From Phallus indusiatus (lineage: Eukaryota; Basidiomycota; Agaricomycetes; Phallales; Phallaceae), in assembly GCA_027605045.1 (NCBI GenBank), contig JAQFWX010000106.1, positions 53,533 to 117,532 on the forward strand: 64,000 bases of DNA, given 5' to 3'. Below, piece after piece: positions 38,722-52,127 of the stretch (its first letter is position 1; the number at the start of each line of letters is the position of its first letter). Both the position numbers and the translations under genes were made by a program. The notes under the pieces were generated by a model. The model made no database searches, was not told where the DNA came from, and was given only the letters and a program-made list of their open reading frames with translations.

Positions 38722-39098
38722 TTATACATCTATTTTCCTGTATCCTTTAATCTGTGTATTATACCAGTTCAATAATTATGTACGGTAATGAGAATGGGAA
38801 TTAAAAAAAACGAGACGCTGCTTTCACGAACCTTACTCTGTTCTAGTAAGGCGAGATATCTATCTGCCCAATCTTTGCAATTTTCATAGTGGTTTACGCC
38901 CTCTGTCTTTTGGCATTTCGATAGTTGTTCTTGCACAATGCGGAATTCCATGACCTTGATCCATTGTTCGCGAATGATATGGTCGCGCTCGGCAAGTATT
39001 TCTGTGTAAACATATAAGGGAACAAGATTAGTGAAATTTGACGGGCTTAGTGAGCAAAGTTTCCTTTTACCGTTTAGTTTCTCTGTCTTTGAGGACAT
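38722..39098 (-). CDS. Complex I small subunit, NDUFB10/PDSW-like
   Basis: Three exons (39098-39071, 39001-38832, 38751-38722) give 75 aa in one frame. The short first exon reads MSSKTEKLN. The core reads REQWIKVMEFRIVQEQLSKC, then EGVNHYENCKDWADRYL, and ends KGYRKIDV. The EGVNHYENC motif with its paired cysteines is typical of the fungal 12-kDa NADH:ubiquinone oxidoreductase subunit related to NDUFB10. It is imported to the mitochondrial intermembrane-space side and needed for membrane-arm assembly. The last exon is only 30 bp and is easily missed. It is divergent from the AIF-like gene, about 550 bp away. Confidence 0.78.
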
Positions 39099-39646
39099 GG
39101 TTTGGATTGGATTGGAGGAGAAAGGGAAGCCCTGAATAAGCGCCGTCATTGAAGCGCGTTCTATTTCAGCTCTAAGATTATTCGAAGACAAAGACGACAC
39201 CAATGCGAGTTGTGTCGTGATTATCTCGGCTTTATGCATTATGACAATTTCGAAGATGATATCTGGGTCAGCTGGTTTTATACTATGTGTACGATGGGGA
39301 TTTTCTCTTAAACCTGATTTACTAATATCAGTGATCCATGATTACCGGAATGATGCCATCGTCGAAGTGCATTCCATACAACAAATATTCATTTCCTTTT
39401 GCCTAAGACCAATGTACTATGCCCTAGTAGAAGTTAGAATACATGCATGACCATGCAACCACTACTGCCTGTTCATCTCGCGCCGAATTCTCACGTTAGT
39501 CAGACATCCGGCAACCAGCGATCCATGATACGACCCGCAGTAACCATTATGACGCATATAAATTACACAAAGAGGGCTCAGTTTGTATGCTTCTTGTCCG
39601 GAGACAAATTCTTTCTCCTCGACTCTTTTGCCGTTACGGGAGAAAA

Positions 39647-42089
39647 ATGTCTACAATAACTATTGCAGTTTTGAATGAGAATGAATTACAGAATGGACAA
39701 ATGTTTGTTTTTATTTTCTTTTACTTTCGATATATGCTCTCCGAGAGTTCGTTTGTTGATTAATTTGAATTGCAGGAAGGAAGTCGATTTTGGTGAAGGT
39801 GGAAAGGTCCTTTTGTCCAAGCTTGGTAGCAACATCCATGCGACGAGTGCCTATTGCACGCATTATGGTGCACCGCTGGTAAAAGGTGTTCTTGCAGCAG
39901 ATGGAAGAGTAACATGGTAATGAACCAAATCTACTTCATGCTCCTATTAACATTTATGACTTGTTTAAAGCCCTTGGCATGGAGGTACGTCGTTATAGCA
40001 CATCCGGAAGGGACTCATCACATTCCATCCTTCAGCTTGCTTCAACGTCTGTACGGGAGATATAGGTAACGCTTCAACTTGCTATCACCGCTTTATCAAC
40101 CCATTTGTTAAAAAAAACCTTGTTTCCAACAGAGGACGCACCCGCACCTGATGCACTTCACTCATTCAAAGCTGAAGTCAGAGACGGACAGATCCTCGTT
40201 ACAGCTAAACAATCAGATACACTCAAGCAGAACAAGTCCCGTTTCCCGACGTTGAACAGCTCGAGTTTTACGGCGGAAGGACCCGGAGTCGTCATCGTTG
40301 GTGGTGGAGCTGGTTCTTTGCATGTAATTGAAAGTTTACGAGAAGTACGGCTTTTGAGTCCTCCCAGATGCGATGATGTCATTCTTATTTGATTTTTTTT
40401 ACAGAATGGCTACAACAAGTCAATTACCGTTATAAGCTCGGAGACTTATGCTCCTATTGATAGGTAAGTAACCTGTTCTACGACTGCTATTCTTTTTGGC
40501 TTACCGTTGGTTATCTTAGGACGAGACTGAGCAAAGCTCTCGTAACTGATGCAAGTAAACTCGAATGGCGATCCCTTTCCCAGTTACAAGACAAATTCGG
40601 CGCTACATTCCGCACTGGCCAGGTAAACCCCTCTCCTTTTTACGCGTCGTTTATTGTCCGATGCCATGATATGGCTTGCTGACGAGACAAAAAACAGCTC
40701 GTTACAAGTGTCGACACGCAGAACAAGAAAGTGGTTATCAACAATCAAGAGAGTGTGGAATACGAACATCTTGTTTTGGCCACTGGTGGAACACCTCGTC
40801 GACTTCCTATACCAGGATTCGATCTTGATAATGTGTATACGCTTCGCCATGTTCAAGATGCCCAGAAGATCGATGCCCGTACGTGTATTTCAACCCACTA
40901 AAGCTTTGAAAGTGTAATTGTCTTCTTGGTGTTTTATAGAAGTATCTGAAGGCAAACGACTGGTTGTGATCGGTAGTTCTTTCATTAGTATGGAACTTGT
41001 GGTTGCCGTTTCGAAACGGAAGCTTGCGTCAATTGATGTTATCGCCATGGAGGATTATCCTTTTGAGAGAGTACTTGGAGTTGAGATTGGTAAAGCCCTG
41101 AAGAAGGTGATCTTTATTCGTGTCCTATACATTCCAGGTTTGAAATGTTTGTAACAACAGTTTCACGAGAGCCAAGGGATTAAATTCCATCCTTCAACAC
41201 AAGTCAAGAAAATCCATGCCTCTCAATCTAACCCATCCCTCGCATCCGGTGTAGAAATTGGAAATGGAACGATTCTTGAAGCTGACGTTGTTGTTGCTGG
41301 AGTGGGTGTAGCACCCGCCACGAGCTTCCTCAAAGGTACCACGATATCCCTTGAGAAAGACGGTAGTATCAAGGTGGACGAGCTCCTGCGTGTACCTGGG
41401 GTGGATAACGTGTATGCCTTGGGGGATATCGCAACATACCCCGAGAAAACGCTTGGAGAGCCGAGGCGTATTGAACACTGGAACGTTGCTTCAAACCACG
41501 GCAGAGCCATTGGGCGGACCATCGCGGGCAAAGGCGAACCTTTCGGCAAGATTCCAGTGTTTTGGAGTGCACGTGTGTATATTTTTTCTCTGCGATTTTT
41601 ATTTCTTTTTGTTGAGATGATGATCAAAATTTTTTTGTAACATGACTAGAGGGTCAGCAGCTGCGGTATGCAGGCAATGGCGTGGGCTACGAAGATGTTA
41701 TCATCAAAGGCAATCCCGCCGAATTAAAGGTACGGCTCTCCTTACGCGTGTATACGCTTACTGAGACTGTCGAAAAAAGTTTGTCGCGTACTATACCAAA
41801 GAAGATAAAGTGATTGCGGTGGCAAGGTGATTGAGCATGTTTTTGTTATATCGCAATGGCTGACTGCTACTTCTTTTTTTGATATATAAATATATAACAG
41901 CATGCAGGCTGATCCCATCGTTAGCAAGTGCTCTGAATTGTTGCGGATGGGCAAAATGCCCACTGCATCTGAGATCAAAGCAGGCAAGGTAAGAAGGTTT
42001 TATCGATGAAATTATTATAATACAATGAATGATGCATTGCAAATGCTGGGCAGGATCCACTAAGCGTCGACATTGCAACGGGGCTGTAA
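39647..42089 (+). CDS. Rieske-domain AIF-like FAD/NAD oxidoreductase (AIFM3 type)
   Basis: ATG 39647 (MSTITIAVLNENELQNGQ). The N-terminal Rieske domain has both iron-sulfur ligand boxes: CTHYGAPL (about 39858) and CPWHGACF, the latter split by introns. The FAD-binding fold follows with VVIVGGGAGS, then LVLATGGTPRRLP, the NAD fold LVVIGSSFISMEL, and the second FAD motif NVYALGDIATYP. The end is SIKVDELLRVPGV...EIKAGKDPLSVD. The order (Rieske, Pyr_redox_2, C-terminal) equals AIFM3-type proteins of mitochondria. About ten short introns. The second nucleotide motif reads GSSFIS where GSSFIG is common. Confidence 0.9.
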
Positions 42090-43316
42090 GCAAACGGAGA
42101 GAAAGGGAAATATGAAGAAGAGTGCCTTGGTGGTTGTGGATTGATGACTGTGCTATCACTACTACGGACAAGAATTACACAGTAAGTATTACAAACTCGA
42201 AAAAGATGTACGCATAGGATAGGCGGCGGTAAATTACGAAGAGGAGCACTTTTGTCATCTCGATTATTTTTCACACCTCTTCTCTCTCTCTCGAGTGCCA
42301 TTGTGACACGAAGTGTTTGTTTTTCAGCGCTCAAATACTATGATGCAGGTATTACAATTCTGGGCTAGACTGTGATAATAAATATTGGCACGAGCTCGAA
42401 TTTTGCCATTTGAAAGAAAGCATCATTCCGGCAAGGAAGGGGAATGGCACTGGAGAATTCCGTGACTTAACTTAGAGTAGGACCCCTTGAATAGTAAGTA
42501 GGCCATACAGGGGAATAGGATTAATATATAGGAGGCCACCGAAGTGAAATGGATGCAGGCACACAGCATAATTTTTGGGTCAGAATCAGTGCAAAATAAT
42601 TTGGGCCATTTTGCTGTGTGACAAGTGACCGTCCGGGAGAGTGACTGCGGAGACCCGCCACGACTACACATATCCATATCAGTGGAGTTCTTCTTCGCTT
42701 ACCGGATTGTGTCAAATTTCTCAGAGTTTTTGAGCAGATTCGTGACAAATCTGATTTTTCCTGGCCCCGGGGACATTGTTTCGAAACAAAGGACACTCGG
42801 ACGGTCCGCGTTCAAAACTTTCCGGCACATGTTCCTTTCGTTCAACCATTCATATAAGCGTGATTACATATATGATTATAAGTCTCATTTTTGGCTCATT
42901 TGGCTGAAATGTTCGCTACCTTTTAAAAATAAAACATGCGTAGCAACTTTGGCGTGCATGTTCTTATTTACCCGCGATGGTCACTGATTCAAAATCGATC
43001 GACGTAGAAAAGTACATACGATGGACTGTGGACATTCGTATTGTCCATGGTGTTGTTCATACATAGTGTTGTTCTTGTCCGAGTCCATACACATACTACA
43101 ATGTAGTGATTAAACGTGTGATCCTGTGGAAAATTAGGGTTCAAAAACAAGCACCAAACAGATCTAAATAAAATATATACAACACAACATTCTTCTTGTT
43201 AGAAGAAAAAAAAGCAAAAAGGAGAGTAAAAGAGGGAAACAAACAGGGAGAGGGGATTATGTTATATATAAAAACCAAACGAGTGAGTAACTGAAATTGG
43301 CTCCGCGTCACCGTCG
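42090..43316. other. Intergenic region, no gene seen
   Basis: About 1.2 kb after the AIF-like gene and before the kinase. A pyrimidine-rich run sits at 42270-42295. Short open frames on both strands show no domain. The last 200 bp are A-rich and purine-rich and are likely kinase promoter and 5' untranslated region. Confidence 0.45.
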
Positions 43317-45456
43317 ATGACGCCCGCCTCGTCCGTTTCCTACGCATTCCTGCAGGCCATCCACCCTTCTTCTTCCCGTTTGTCCACCATCTCCTCAGAT
43401 ATGTATTCCCAACAGGCAATCGGAATGCCTTCCACCCCAACCAGAAAGAGAAAGCGTCTCACCCATGTCTCCTACAGCGAAGTCAAGGAGTTCGACTCAG
43501 AGGGCAACATACGAGAGGTCATCGTCATCGAGGACACCCCTCCTCCTTCTGCCTCTGCTACCGCCTCTGCATCCGTCGTCGCTGGCATAGGCACCGCTTC
43601 TATTGACAACTATTTACCCCGAGAAGAACCCGTGCTCAAGTCGCTGCCGCCGCCGCTAAAGCTGCCATGTCAGCTGCCAACAACAACAACAATGGTGTCG
43701 CTTCATCGTCCAGCAGCGTGGCCGTTCAATCTATCAACAAGAAGAGGAAACGCGAGAATGGCGACGAAACTCCAGTTTTGAATGGTGTATATGCCAAAAA
43801 ACCCAATTTGGGCATTCCGACTAACAGGCAGTGGCCTCCTGTCGATAACGATGCCCTCCCTCTGGTGCGTTCTAAATTTTCCTTTTTTTTCCGACCATTC
43901 TTTTTGGTTGTTATTCAAAAACTAACTGATTATGCCTTTCATTTTTCATAGACCACTCCTCAAATTACTCAAAACCAGTCATCTTGTGATGACAAGGAAG
44001 GTCACTACATCGTCATTGCCGACGATGTGATCCACAATCGATGTACGTTTTTCGTAGTTTTTTTTTCCTCTTTTTTTTAATTAACTTATCGTTTCTTCTA
44101 AACAGACCGCACTGTTCGACTATTAGGCCAAGGAACATTTGGTAAAGTAGTAGAGGCCATTGATACCAAATTCCAAACGCGAGTGGCTGTCAAGATCATT
44201 CGTGCTATTCCTAAATACCGTGATGCCAGCAAAATCGAAATCCGAGTACTAAACCGACTGAAGGAACGAGATCCGCAAAACATACAGTAAGTTATATAGT
44301 CCATTACGACTTCTCAATTCATCCCCATCATCCCATCACAATATATCTAACAACTGTCCCTTCCTTTCTCCAGTCGGTGCATCCATCTTCTGGAATACTT
44401 CGATCATCGAAATCATATCTGCATCGTCACCGAACTACTCGGAAAATGCGTCTACGACTTTTTAAAAGAAAACGACTTTACACCATTTCCGAGAGCGCAC
44501 ATTCAAGCATTCGCTCGTCAGCTGTTAGACAGCGTGGCATGTTAGTGGCCACCACATCCTCTTTCCCATTCATTCCGTTCTGATTTTTCTTTATAATAGT
44601 TTTGCATTCTCAACGTTTAATTCATACCGATCTTAAACCGGAAAATATACTACTTGTATGTAATGACTTCCGGTTACGTCCCATGGCTCCGGCTATGACT
44701 AATGGTCGTGTAAGTCTCCATTCTCGCACATGTTTTTGTTCTTTGTTCAATATATTTCGATAGCGTACCTCGGCTGCGCCTAGGCAGCGACGGGAATTAG
44801 AGTCAACAGAAATTCGCCTCATTGACTTTGGGAGCGCCACTTTTGATGAAGAATATCATTCAACCGTTGTATCCACTCGACATTACCGTGCACCGGAAAT
44901 CATACTGGGTAAATATTCAGGCTCAACCGTTTGCATTGTTGTGTACATTCTTGCTGATGTAAATATATAGGACTGGGATGGTCTTTTCCTTGTGATGCAT
45001 TCTCGCTAGGCTGTATACTCGTTGAATTCTACACGGGACAAGCCCTCTTTCAAACGCATGATAACCTGGAACATTTAGCTATGATGGAGGCTGTCATGGG
45101 TAAGATGCCGGACAAGTTTGCTCGTGCTGGTGCACGCAGCAAAGCGGACTTTTTTAAGGAAGGTGCCAAGCTGGCATGGCCGACGCCCAAGTCGACAAAG
45201 CAAAGTCGGAAGGACGTCAAGGCCACTAGGTCACTCGCTGTAAGCTATCTTTTTTACTTTCTGGACCGCGCGGGTCATATTCTGATGGGTTGTTGCTTTA
45301 TGTCTACTAGGAAATTATTCCACCGACAGATGTCCTAAATCGCCACTTTTTGGATCTCGTTAGGAGATTGTTAACCTTCGATCCCCTCTATCGCATCACA
45401 GTAGTTGAAGCATTAAAGCATCCATATTTTCAAACCAAAGCCCCACCGGAATGAAT
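43317..45456 (+). CDS. LAMMER (CLK-type) dual-specificity protein kinase
   Basis: The kinase domain begins [18 protein letters not shown], with VAVKIIR as the ATP lysine and [11 protein letters not shown] as the catalytic loop. Next are LIDFGSA (the DFG), STRHYRAPE and the family signature [11 protein letters not shown], followed by [26 protein letters not shown]. The EHLAMME segment identifies LAMMER kinases, which phosphorylate SR splicing proteins and control growth. The Ser/Ala/Asn-rich N terminus (from ATG 43317) and the kinase exon lie in different frames around 43600-43670, and no convincing intron joins them. The start is therefore uncertain, or there is a one-base error or indel in the low-complexity stretch. 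Confidence 0.85.
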
Positions 45457-46997
45457 GTATCCTCCTATTACCCATCCCCATCCCATCCATCATCCCCTTT
45501 CATCAAAGCTTATCCTATTTCTTTTTGCTATTAACTACCCAGTAACATAGTAGGATGTGCATGCTTCAGTATTTTTTCTCTCTCTCTCATGTTTTTAACC
45601 TACCAACTGTACAACATCACGGCGCAAGACTGTTTTTTCTTTCTTCTCTCTCCCTCTCTTTCTTTTGTTTCTGTTCTCATCTGTTCTTCTAAAACCTTTT
45701 GATCATTGGTTTCTCTATTTTCTTTTCGTCCCTGTTGTTTTCGTAGCATACACCACTTTGACTCGCCCTTCAAGGTGTCTTACGTTATACTTGGGCATCT
45801 CTGTCCCTGTGTCTTTCCCTCTCCTTCACACACACACAAACACACATACACACATACACCTTCGGCGTTCTTGCAGTACCCTGTTCCTCTTTTTCTGTTC
45901 ATTCTGATCTATTATTTCCCCATCCCAGGCCTTTTGCTTTATTCTATTTGCTATTACTCCGACAACAAGAGCGGAGATGTCTAGATCCATTGTATATCTC
46001 TTTTATTATGTTACCATATCGCTGTTTTATCTCGGAGGGGTTTCAACGTTCGAGGACGTCGTTCATTTCGTTCGTTTTTTTTGTGCGCGCTAACATCACG
46101 AGCCGTGTTTTTTTTATATTTATATTATCAACCGTTAGAAGGGAATGCACACGAGAGAGAAAGAGAGAGAGGAAAAAATGCACAATCGTATTCCCTTTTT
46201 TTGGAGTACGTGTGCATACGAGGGAGGGTCCGGGTCCGACGGCTTTGCCAAGTTGTATAATAGGCACAACGTATATACATACTACAACATACCCATACCC
46301 ATGACTTCAAAAAGGGTCTCTTCAGCTCACTAATATTATATAACTTCATCTTCATAATCTGACGCATTGTAGCTTTCTTGCACGAATAATATCACTAATA
46401 GTTTATCCGTATACTCGAGCACATCATTGTTGACTTTGGAAATAAGCATTGATGATATTAAGACAGCATTTTGAAATATCGTATAATGACGTGCGTGTGA
46501 ATTACGAGAGTTTTATGTTGAAATTCGTGATTCCGAAGTATTCAGAAGCTAATTAAATAAAGGCATGTATTTATGTATGCCTTTTTGCAATTTGAGGCTT
46601 CTACAAACGCCGTTCAAATGACTCTTCTGATAATCTGTGAAAAGATGTTTATTATTATTATCCATTATCACTGTCACTATTTTAGTCGAATGTACTCTTC
46701 TTTTGGAATGTAGTCAATTATTAGCTATGATCCTGACAAATTCAGAAATCGGAAATCTCCCCAAGAATTTGAGATACAGTTACAGTTACAGTTCGGAAGA
46801 AGAAACACTTGGACAATTGAATTGCTAGTTAAAATACATTGGCACGTCTAATGATTAATGATTAATGACCCTTCACTACTACAAAGAACAGAACAGAGAG
46901 AGAGAGAAATAAATAATAAAAATTATCTTCATAAAAAAGAGAGATGCACGGGACTTTCAAGGTAATAAATTAAATTACTGATCGTTTTTATATTTAT
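45457..46997. other. Intergenic region between converging genes
   Basis: About 1.5 kb between two 3' ends. It includes pyrimidine-rich stretches, an ACACACAAACACACATAC microsatellite at about 45826-45860, and a GA-rich run at about 46150. No gene is supported. Confidence 0.5.
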
Positions 46998-48452
46998 TTA
47001 TAACCGAGCGGGATTTGGGAAAAATGGGGATGGTGAAGGAGAACCCCTGGCTATTGACGTCAAGCAATGTGCCACGGCATGCGAAGTAATTCTTGGATTC
47101 TCAATTGGTGCCTATAAATAACGTATTTGAGTTAAAAAATACAATTTCTTTTTTAAATGAGCGGGTATATGCGGGACGTACAAAGTGTCCAACAGCTGGC
47201 ATCCAAGTGACAGAAGCCATAATTCGACCTTGAGACTTGTCTACTATGTTCTCTCTTATTTCGTTATTCCTTTTTTAAAAGAAAATCAGAGAGAGAAATA
47301 TTGAGATGTGAGGGAAATCCAAGAGCTTACGGAGAGAGATCCAGGAATTGTGAGAAAATGGTGTGAACTGGTATCTGAGCGCAGACTAGTTTCAGTACAT
47401 TGAGAACTTCGTCTTGCGCCGGGGCGTCATAACAGGCCGCTTCTTGGGCACCGTTACAACTTAACGAAACCGATCGGTTGCTGTTATGTTGCAATCCGAA
47501 TTGCTAACAGAGACAACCAGAAGAATAAAAGCTTAGCGACAGGGAAAGAAATAAAATGAAAAAAAAATGAGATGACTAACTTTGAAAAGGGCGGCACAAT
47601 GAGGGTCCCATTTTTGCTGTTGTTTTGCAACCCACATATTCGCTTCTTCTTTAGACGACCATGTATCTCGTCTTCGCTGAGCTCTCGCCGCCAACCTACT
47701 ATTAAAATGATTATACTTGGCATCTAAGTGGGCTGATATGATAGGGGGTTCGAGCAAAATTAAGGCGGAAAACGGCGACCGCTGGAATGCTTGGTACCAC
47801 TGATTGGCAGCCCATATTCTTTATAGCATATAACCACCAATGAGCTAGCTCGTCGAAATTTGTTATTTACTAGAAATGAAAACCGGACTCACAGCGGTGC
47901 TGTTCCGGCGGAATGGCCCATGGCAACAATTCTGGAGTGTCGTACGTCGAGTAAGCCACTTTCTAGAAAAGCTAAGACCGCTCGAGCATAATCCCTATAA
48001 TCTTAGTATAGGGTTTTCATCAGGAGGCTGTGCTGAGAAAAAGGAAGGGAAATATTATTCACTTAGCAGGACACCTGAGCTAATTAATCGATCGTTGAGG
48101 TGCGAGCTCTCTCCGTGATTCGGACAATCGATTGCCCAAGCTTCGCGAATACGAAAAGAACTACGAGACTGTTGATGTTGGTGGTCGAAGAGTCCTGCGA
48201 GAGTGGGCTCCCAGAGCTCCTTGTCTGTGAAATAAGGATGAATAACGAGGACAAGGATTATCGGGGGAATGATTTACGGAAAGTTACTCCATGAGTGAGC
48301 AAGAGAGAGACGTCGCTTCGTGTGGAGTGATGTGCACTGAGATGAGACAGCAGGCGAGGTGTATATTTCTTTACCGCGACGAAAACACTTGGTCGGTTGT
48401 TTGTTTCGCGAACGGGGATAATAAATCTTTCAACAAGGAATGTTGTAGACAT
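46998..48452 (-). CDS. Alpha/beta-hydrolase
   Basis: ATG 48452 (MSTTFLVERFIIPV). Exon 1 (48452-48278) ends in LLLTHGVTFH. Exon 2 (48224-48075) reads KELWEPTLAGLF and AWAIDCPNHGESS. After an intron come DYRDYARAVLAFLESG and MGHSAG, the nucleophile elbow with its Ser. Then LILLEPPIIS and RRRDTWSSKEEA are followed by KWDPH. Late exons have WMPAVGHF, with the likely catalytic His, and a C-terminal Pro/Ser-rich end at 46998. The order resembles fungal hydrolases often annotated as toxin-biosynthesis-like or epoxide hydrolase-like; the substrate is unknown. There are at least six short introns, and all junctions I followed keep frame. Confidence 0.8.
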
Positions 48453-49842
48453 CAAGGGGAAAGGAGGAGACGTTTGAAGTAATCAATTGAGGCTGGAATT
48501 TATATGCCCTGATCATACCAGTCTATATTTCTATATTTTCAGAATTCGGTAACTTTGAGGGGTAAAAAATCTGATATCTAAAAAGAGAGTTAGATCTTCA
48601 ATGAATCATGCCTTCAGGTACAGGATTTCATGAAAATGACATGAAGTCGAAACGCCGCATCGCATTAAACCTGACGTACAGCCATATTCCTATTCCAATC
48701 TGGTCGGTTTCTATCTGAAACCAGTTATTTATTTACTTATTTTTGTCTAGGCGAGCGGCCGATGGTGGAAAAGACACTGGGTGTCAGCGTTGAGAGACAA
48801 TTCGGGTTACATTTAGTACATTCTCACCGGATCAAGCTACCACGTTGGAATTTTTGTTCACCAGTGCCTTAAATGACTTTTGTTGGAATAGAAGCCGATA
48901 GGGTGAAGCTCAGGGCTTACTGGCTTGCGACGGCTTTGGGAGCCCGAGAGCCCGCTTCTACAGACTTCTACAGGGCAGAGTTTAGACAGATGTTGAGGGC
49001 CGGCTCGATATGAAAGAAATCTAGATATCCACTACCTTTTGGTGTGAGCGACATTAAGCGTGTATGCCTGGGATGGTTTATATGACCATGCCAATTGTAA
49101 GCCAGAGCAGGAACTGGCGTATCTTAACGTATCAGACTGTTTACAAAAACAGCTAACTCACTGGATTGGCAAATCGAAAATTTATTTTGTGTTATTTTCT
49201 TTCCTTTTTTTTATGGATTCCTTAATTAATGATGAATCAAAATGTATTGACAATGATATTCAAACTGTATTGACAATGATATTCAAACTAATAATCAATC
49301 AAAAAGTTGTCAGGCAATATGGCAAAAAGGAACCACGGAATACAAATTGAATACCTTGACGAAAGGCATACATAGCAGCGTGATGTCGGAAGCTTGATGA
49401 TTGCAAATTTTGATCAGTCATACATCGTGACTGTCCTAAATATATCAAAGGAGCAGATGACCAACAATCGCAAGAAAACTCATTGGCTACGCCCTGAACG
49501 CGTAGACGATAGATCTTGGAGCTAGTAGAATCATTCTGAGATGATCATGGAGCCCAAGGTAATCATCATCACATCTCACGTCTAATCTGACAGAGTTAGA
49601 GCGATAGAGTATGGTGAAATCACATTTAGCATGGCATAACAGATCGCGCTCGGTTTTTTGCTTGCTTTTCAGAAAGTAGCCAAAGTCAGTCATAAAAGAT
49701 CATCGTGATGGATGTCGTGGAAGGGACGGCGCAGAGAAGAGAAAACAAAAGCCGTATTACGTAACGGCAAGGTCGGCGCTTCCGAGGACAAAGCAATCGC
49801 AAAGTACTTCCGAGCCGAATTAGTCACGGTAGTCCTTTCACG
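48453..49842. other. Intergenic region between divergent genes
   Basis: About 1.4 kb between two 5' ends. It has a short direct repeat at 49245-49290 (GTATTGACAATGATATTCAAACT twice). No gene is supported. It probably holds both promoters. Confidence 0.45.
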
Positions 49843-51360
49843 ATGCCTGACACCAAAATGCCCAACAACACCACCACCAATAATGTAACGCCGGGACAAT
49901 CAATAGCTCTCACATCGGAGATAATGGTATGGCACGCTTTTCAGAAGTTTAGTTCTGGCGTTGTTCTAACCAAAACAAAACAAAACAAAAAAGGGGAAGT
50001 TCAAACCAGCTAAAATTTACAAAAACGCCGTCGACCCAGCTCCGGCAACTGGTTCACAGATGCGGCCCACAGCACCACCGAGGCATATCACGTCAATTGC
50101 ATTTGATGACCGTGGCGAAACCCTTATCACCGCTGGTGAAGACGAGACGTTCCGTTTGTACAATTGTAAATCTGGCAAGTCAGTAACTCTCTGGTTTCTT
50201 CCTTGAGCACAGTCGTTGATCTGCGAACATCACAAGGCCCGTTAAGACACTTCATTCGAAGAAATATGGTGTCGATATTCCCAGGTTTACACACAAAAGC
50301 ACAACGATAGTCTACGCATCCACAAAGGAAGACGATACAATCCGGTATCATTCTTTGCATGATAACAAATATCTTCAGTATTTCAAAGGCCACAAGAAGA
50401 GGTGAGCCCCCTTTTTCTCCGAGGACGCATTTTTTTGTTGAGACTTGGATGTTCCTAGAGTTGTTTCGCTGGAAGTTTCCCCCGTCGATGACGGGTTCAT
50501 GTCTGGTTCACAAGACGGAACAGTTCGATTATGGGATCTCCGCACACCTCAATGCAGGGTATGGCATATCGGCATTTTGTTTAGCGTGATTGAACCTTAC
50601 ACGAGTGACAGGGTCTTTTGAACCTGCCTTCACCTTCAACCCCCCTTGTGGCATATGACAATTCGGGAGTTGTTTTTGCGATCGGCTTGAACTACTTCTG
50701 CCGCATACTCCTATATGATATGGCAAACTTTGATAAGGATCCCTTCCTTACAATTCATTTAGATGATCCTACACTTGCAAAAGTAACATTCCCACCCCGT
50801 ATACCATTTATGACTACACTCTCTTTCAGCTCAAACGGGAAATTTATTTTAGTAGGGACATCAACAAATGCACATTACATTATCGACTCTTTCGAAGGAG
50901 TTCTGATAGCAAAATTAGTTGGTCATGTAGGATTAGAGCGCGGAAAGATTGGACGAGAAACAAATCCGCAGCCGTCAAAAGGGATAAGTGGGAATGAAGT
51001 CAGTTGGACTCCAGATTCCAAATTTATAGTGGGAGGGAGTCAGGATGGTAAAATACTCGTCTGGGATTGTGTTGGGTTCATGACCGAGAACGGAGACGCC
51101 AAGTCAATTAAGAAAGGACAAGATCCCATACTAATACAACCAGCCCACGTTTTGGAGGGCCACCCCGGCCCGAGCCGTTGCGTACAGTTCAACCCTCGGT
51201 GGGCTATGCTGGCGTCCGCTGGAGCAGAAATGGTATTTTAGTCGTGCTCGAGTGATCCTTCTTCTGATTATCCGTCTCTTCTTAGGCTTTCTGGCTTCCA
51301 GATCAATCTAATGATGCCGAAGAAAGTAAGACAGACGGGAAAAAGAAGGCTGTACCCTGA
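49843..51360 (+). CDS. SWD2: WD40 protein Swd2/WDR82
   Basis: ATG 49843 ([14 protein letters not shown]). After a 76-bp intron, [13 protein letters not shown] begins the propeller. Repeats follow: [26 protein letters not shown], then [65 protein letters not shown] and [25 protein letters not shown]. The order and the loop phrases match Swd2/WDR82, shared by the COMPASS H3K4 methyltransferase and the mRNA cleavage/polyadenylation factor. About five short introns. It converges on VPS71, whose stop lies about 95 bp away. Confidence 0.92.
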
Positions 51361-51455
51361 TGTTGTTCGTTTCGCGTACTCGAATGTCCTGAGAGGTTAT
51401 GGGGTATTCGTATACCCATCGAAAGAAATATGGAGATGCTGGAAATCACTAGCCA

Positions 51456-52127
51456 TCAAATAACTCTCTTCTCGCACCGAGTTTCGATATGCGTCGCCTG
51501 ACAGGATAGATCGCAGTATGCCATAGCACATTTTTGACACCTATACTTCCCCCAATAACCACAAACGGAACATAGCACTCTTGGAGGAAGTTTGGTTGGG
51601 GGTGCGACAGCTGTGAGATAAGATGGTGTTCCTGCAGGGAGTGCAGAAATGCCCTGGCAAGGAAAAGGATCATCAATATAGCCGATAAAATTCTCCCAAT
51701 TTTTATTTACCGATTCTTCAATCAGCTGTCGCAGATTTTTTTTATATAATAGAGCTCCCCTAACGTTCAACGTGGATTTGCGTTTGCCGCTTACACCTGG
51801 GCCTGGTCTGCGATCCGAGATGATGTCCCGAGCACGTCCTTTTGCCACACCAAGCTCACCAGTGTCGTCTTCTCCTGTTATTCCAGGTTCGGCATAATTT
51901 GATCTCTATAACATATATCAATAAAACTACATCACGGGTCTCTAATCAATGTTTGCTCACTTCGAGCTCGTCAAGATGTCGTTTCGTTCGTTTAGAAATC
52001 AGCTCGGCAGATAATGTTTGAGTTTGCAACTGCCTTTCAGCTGTGAAAACATACATATTTAGAATTAATTATGTCCAAAATCGGGAAAAACTAACGAGCA
52101 CTGACGTTGTTTCTTTCGAGGAGGCAT
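51456..52127 (-). CDS. VPS71: HIT zinc-finger protein Vps71/ZNHIT1 (SWR1 complex)
   Basis: ATG 52127 (MPPRKKQRQCS). A helical segment reads LISKRTKRHLDELE. The last exon has a basic middle (GKRKSTLNVRGALLYKKNL) and the C-terminal HIT zinc finger CSVCGYWGKYRCQKCAMAYC..CQATHIETRC with all eight ligands. Vps71/Swc6 is a subunit of the SWR1 remodeler that places histone H2A.Z. The second exon uses an AAAG-ended splice acceptor. It is divergent from the TRAP-alpha gene, with 158 bp between start codons. Confidence 0.88.

Noticed and set aside
45826..45860. CA-rich repeat as a functional element
   Set aside because: A simple microsatellite between two 3' ends, with nothing else to support a role.
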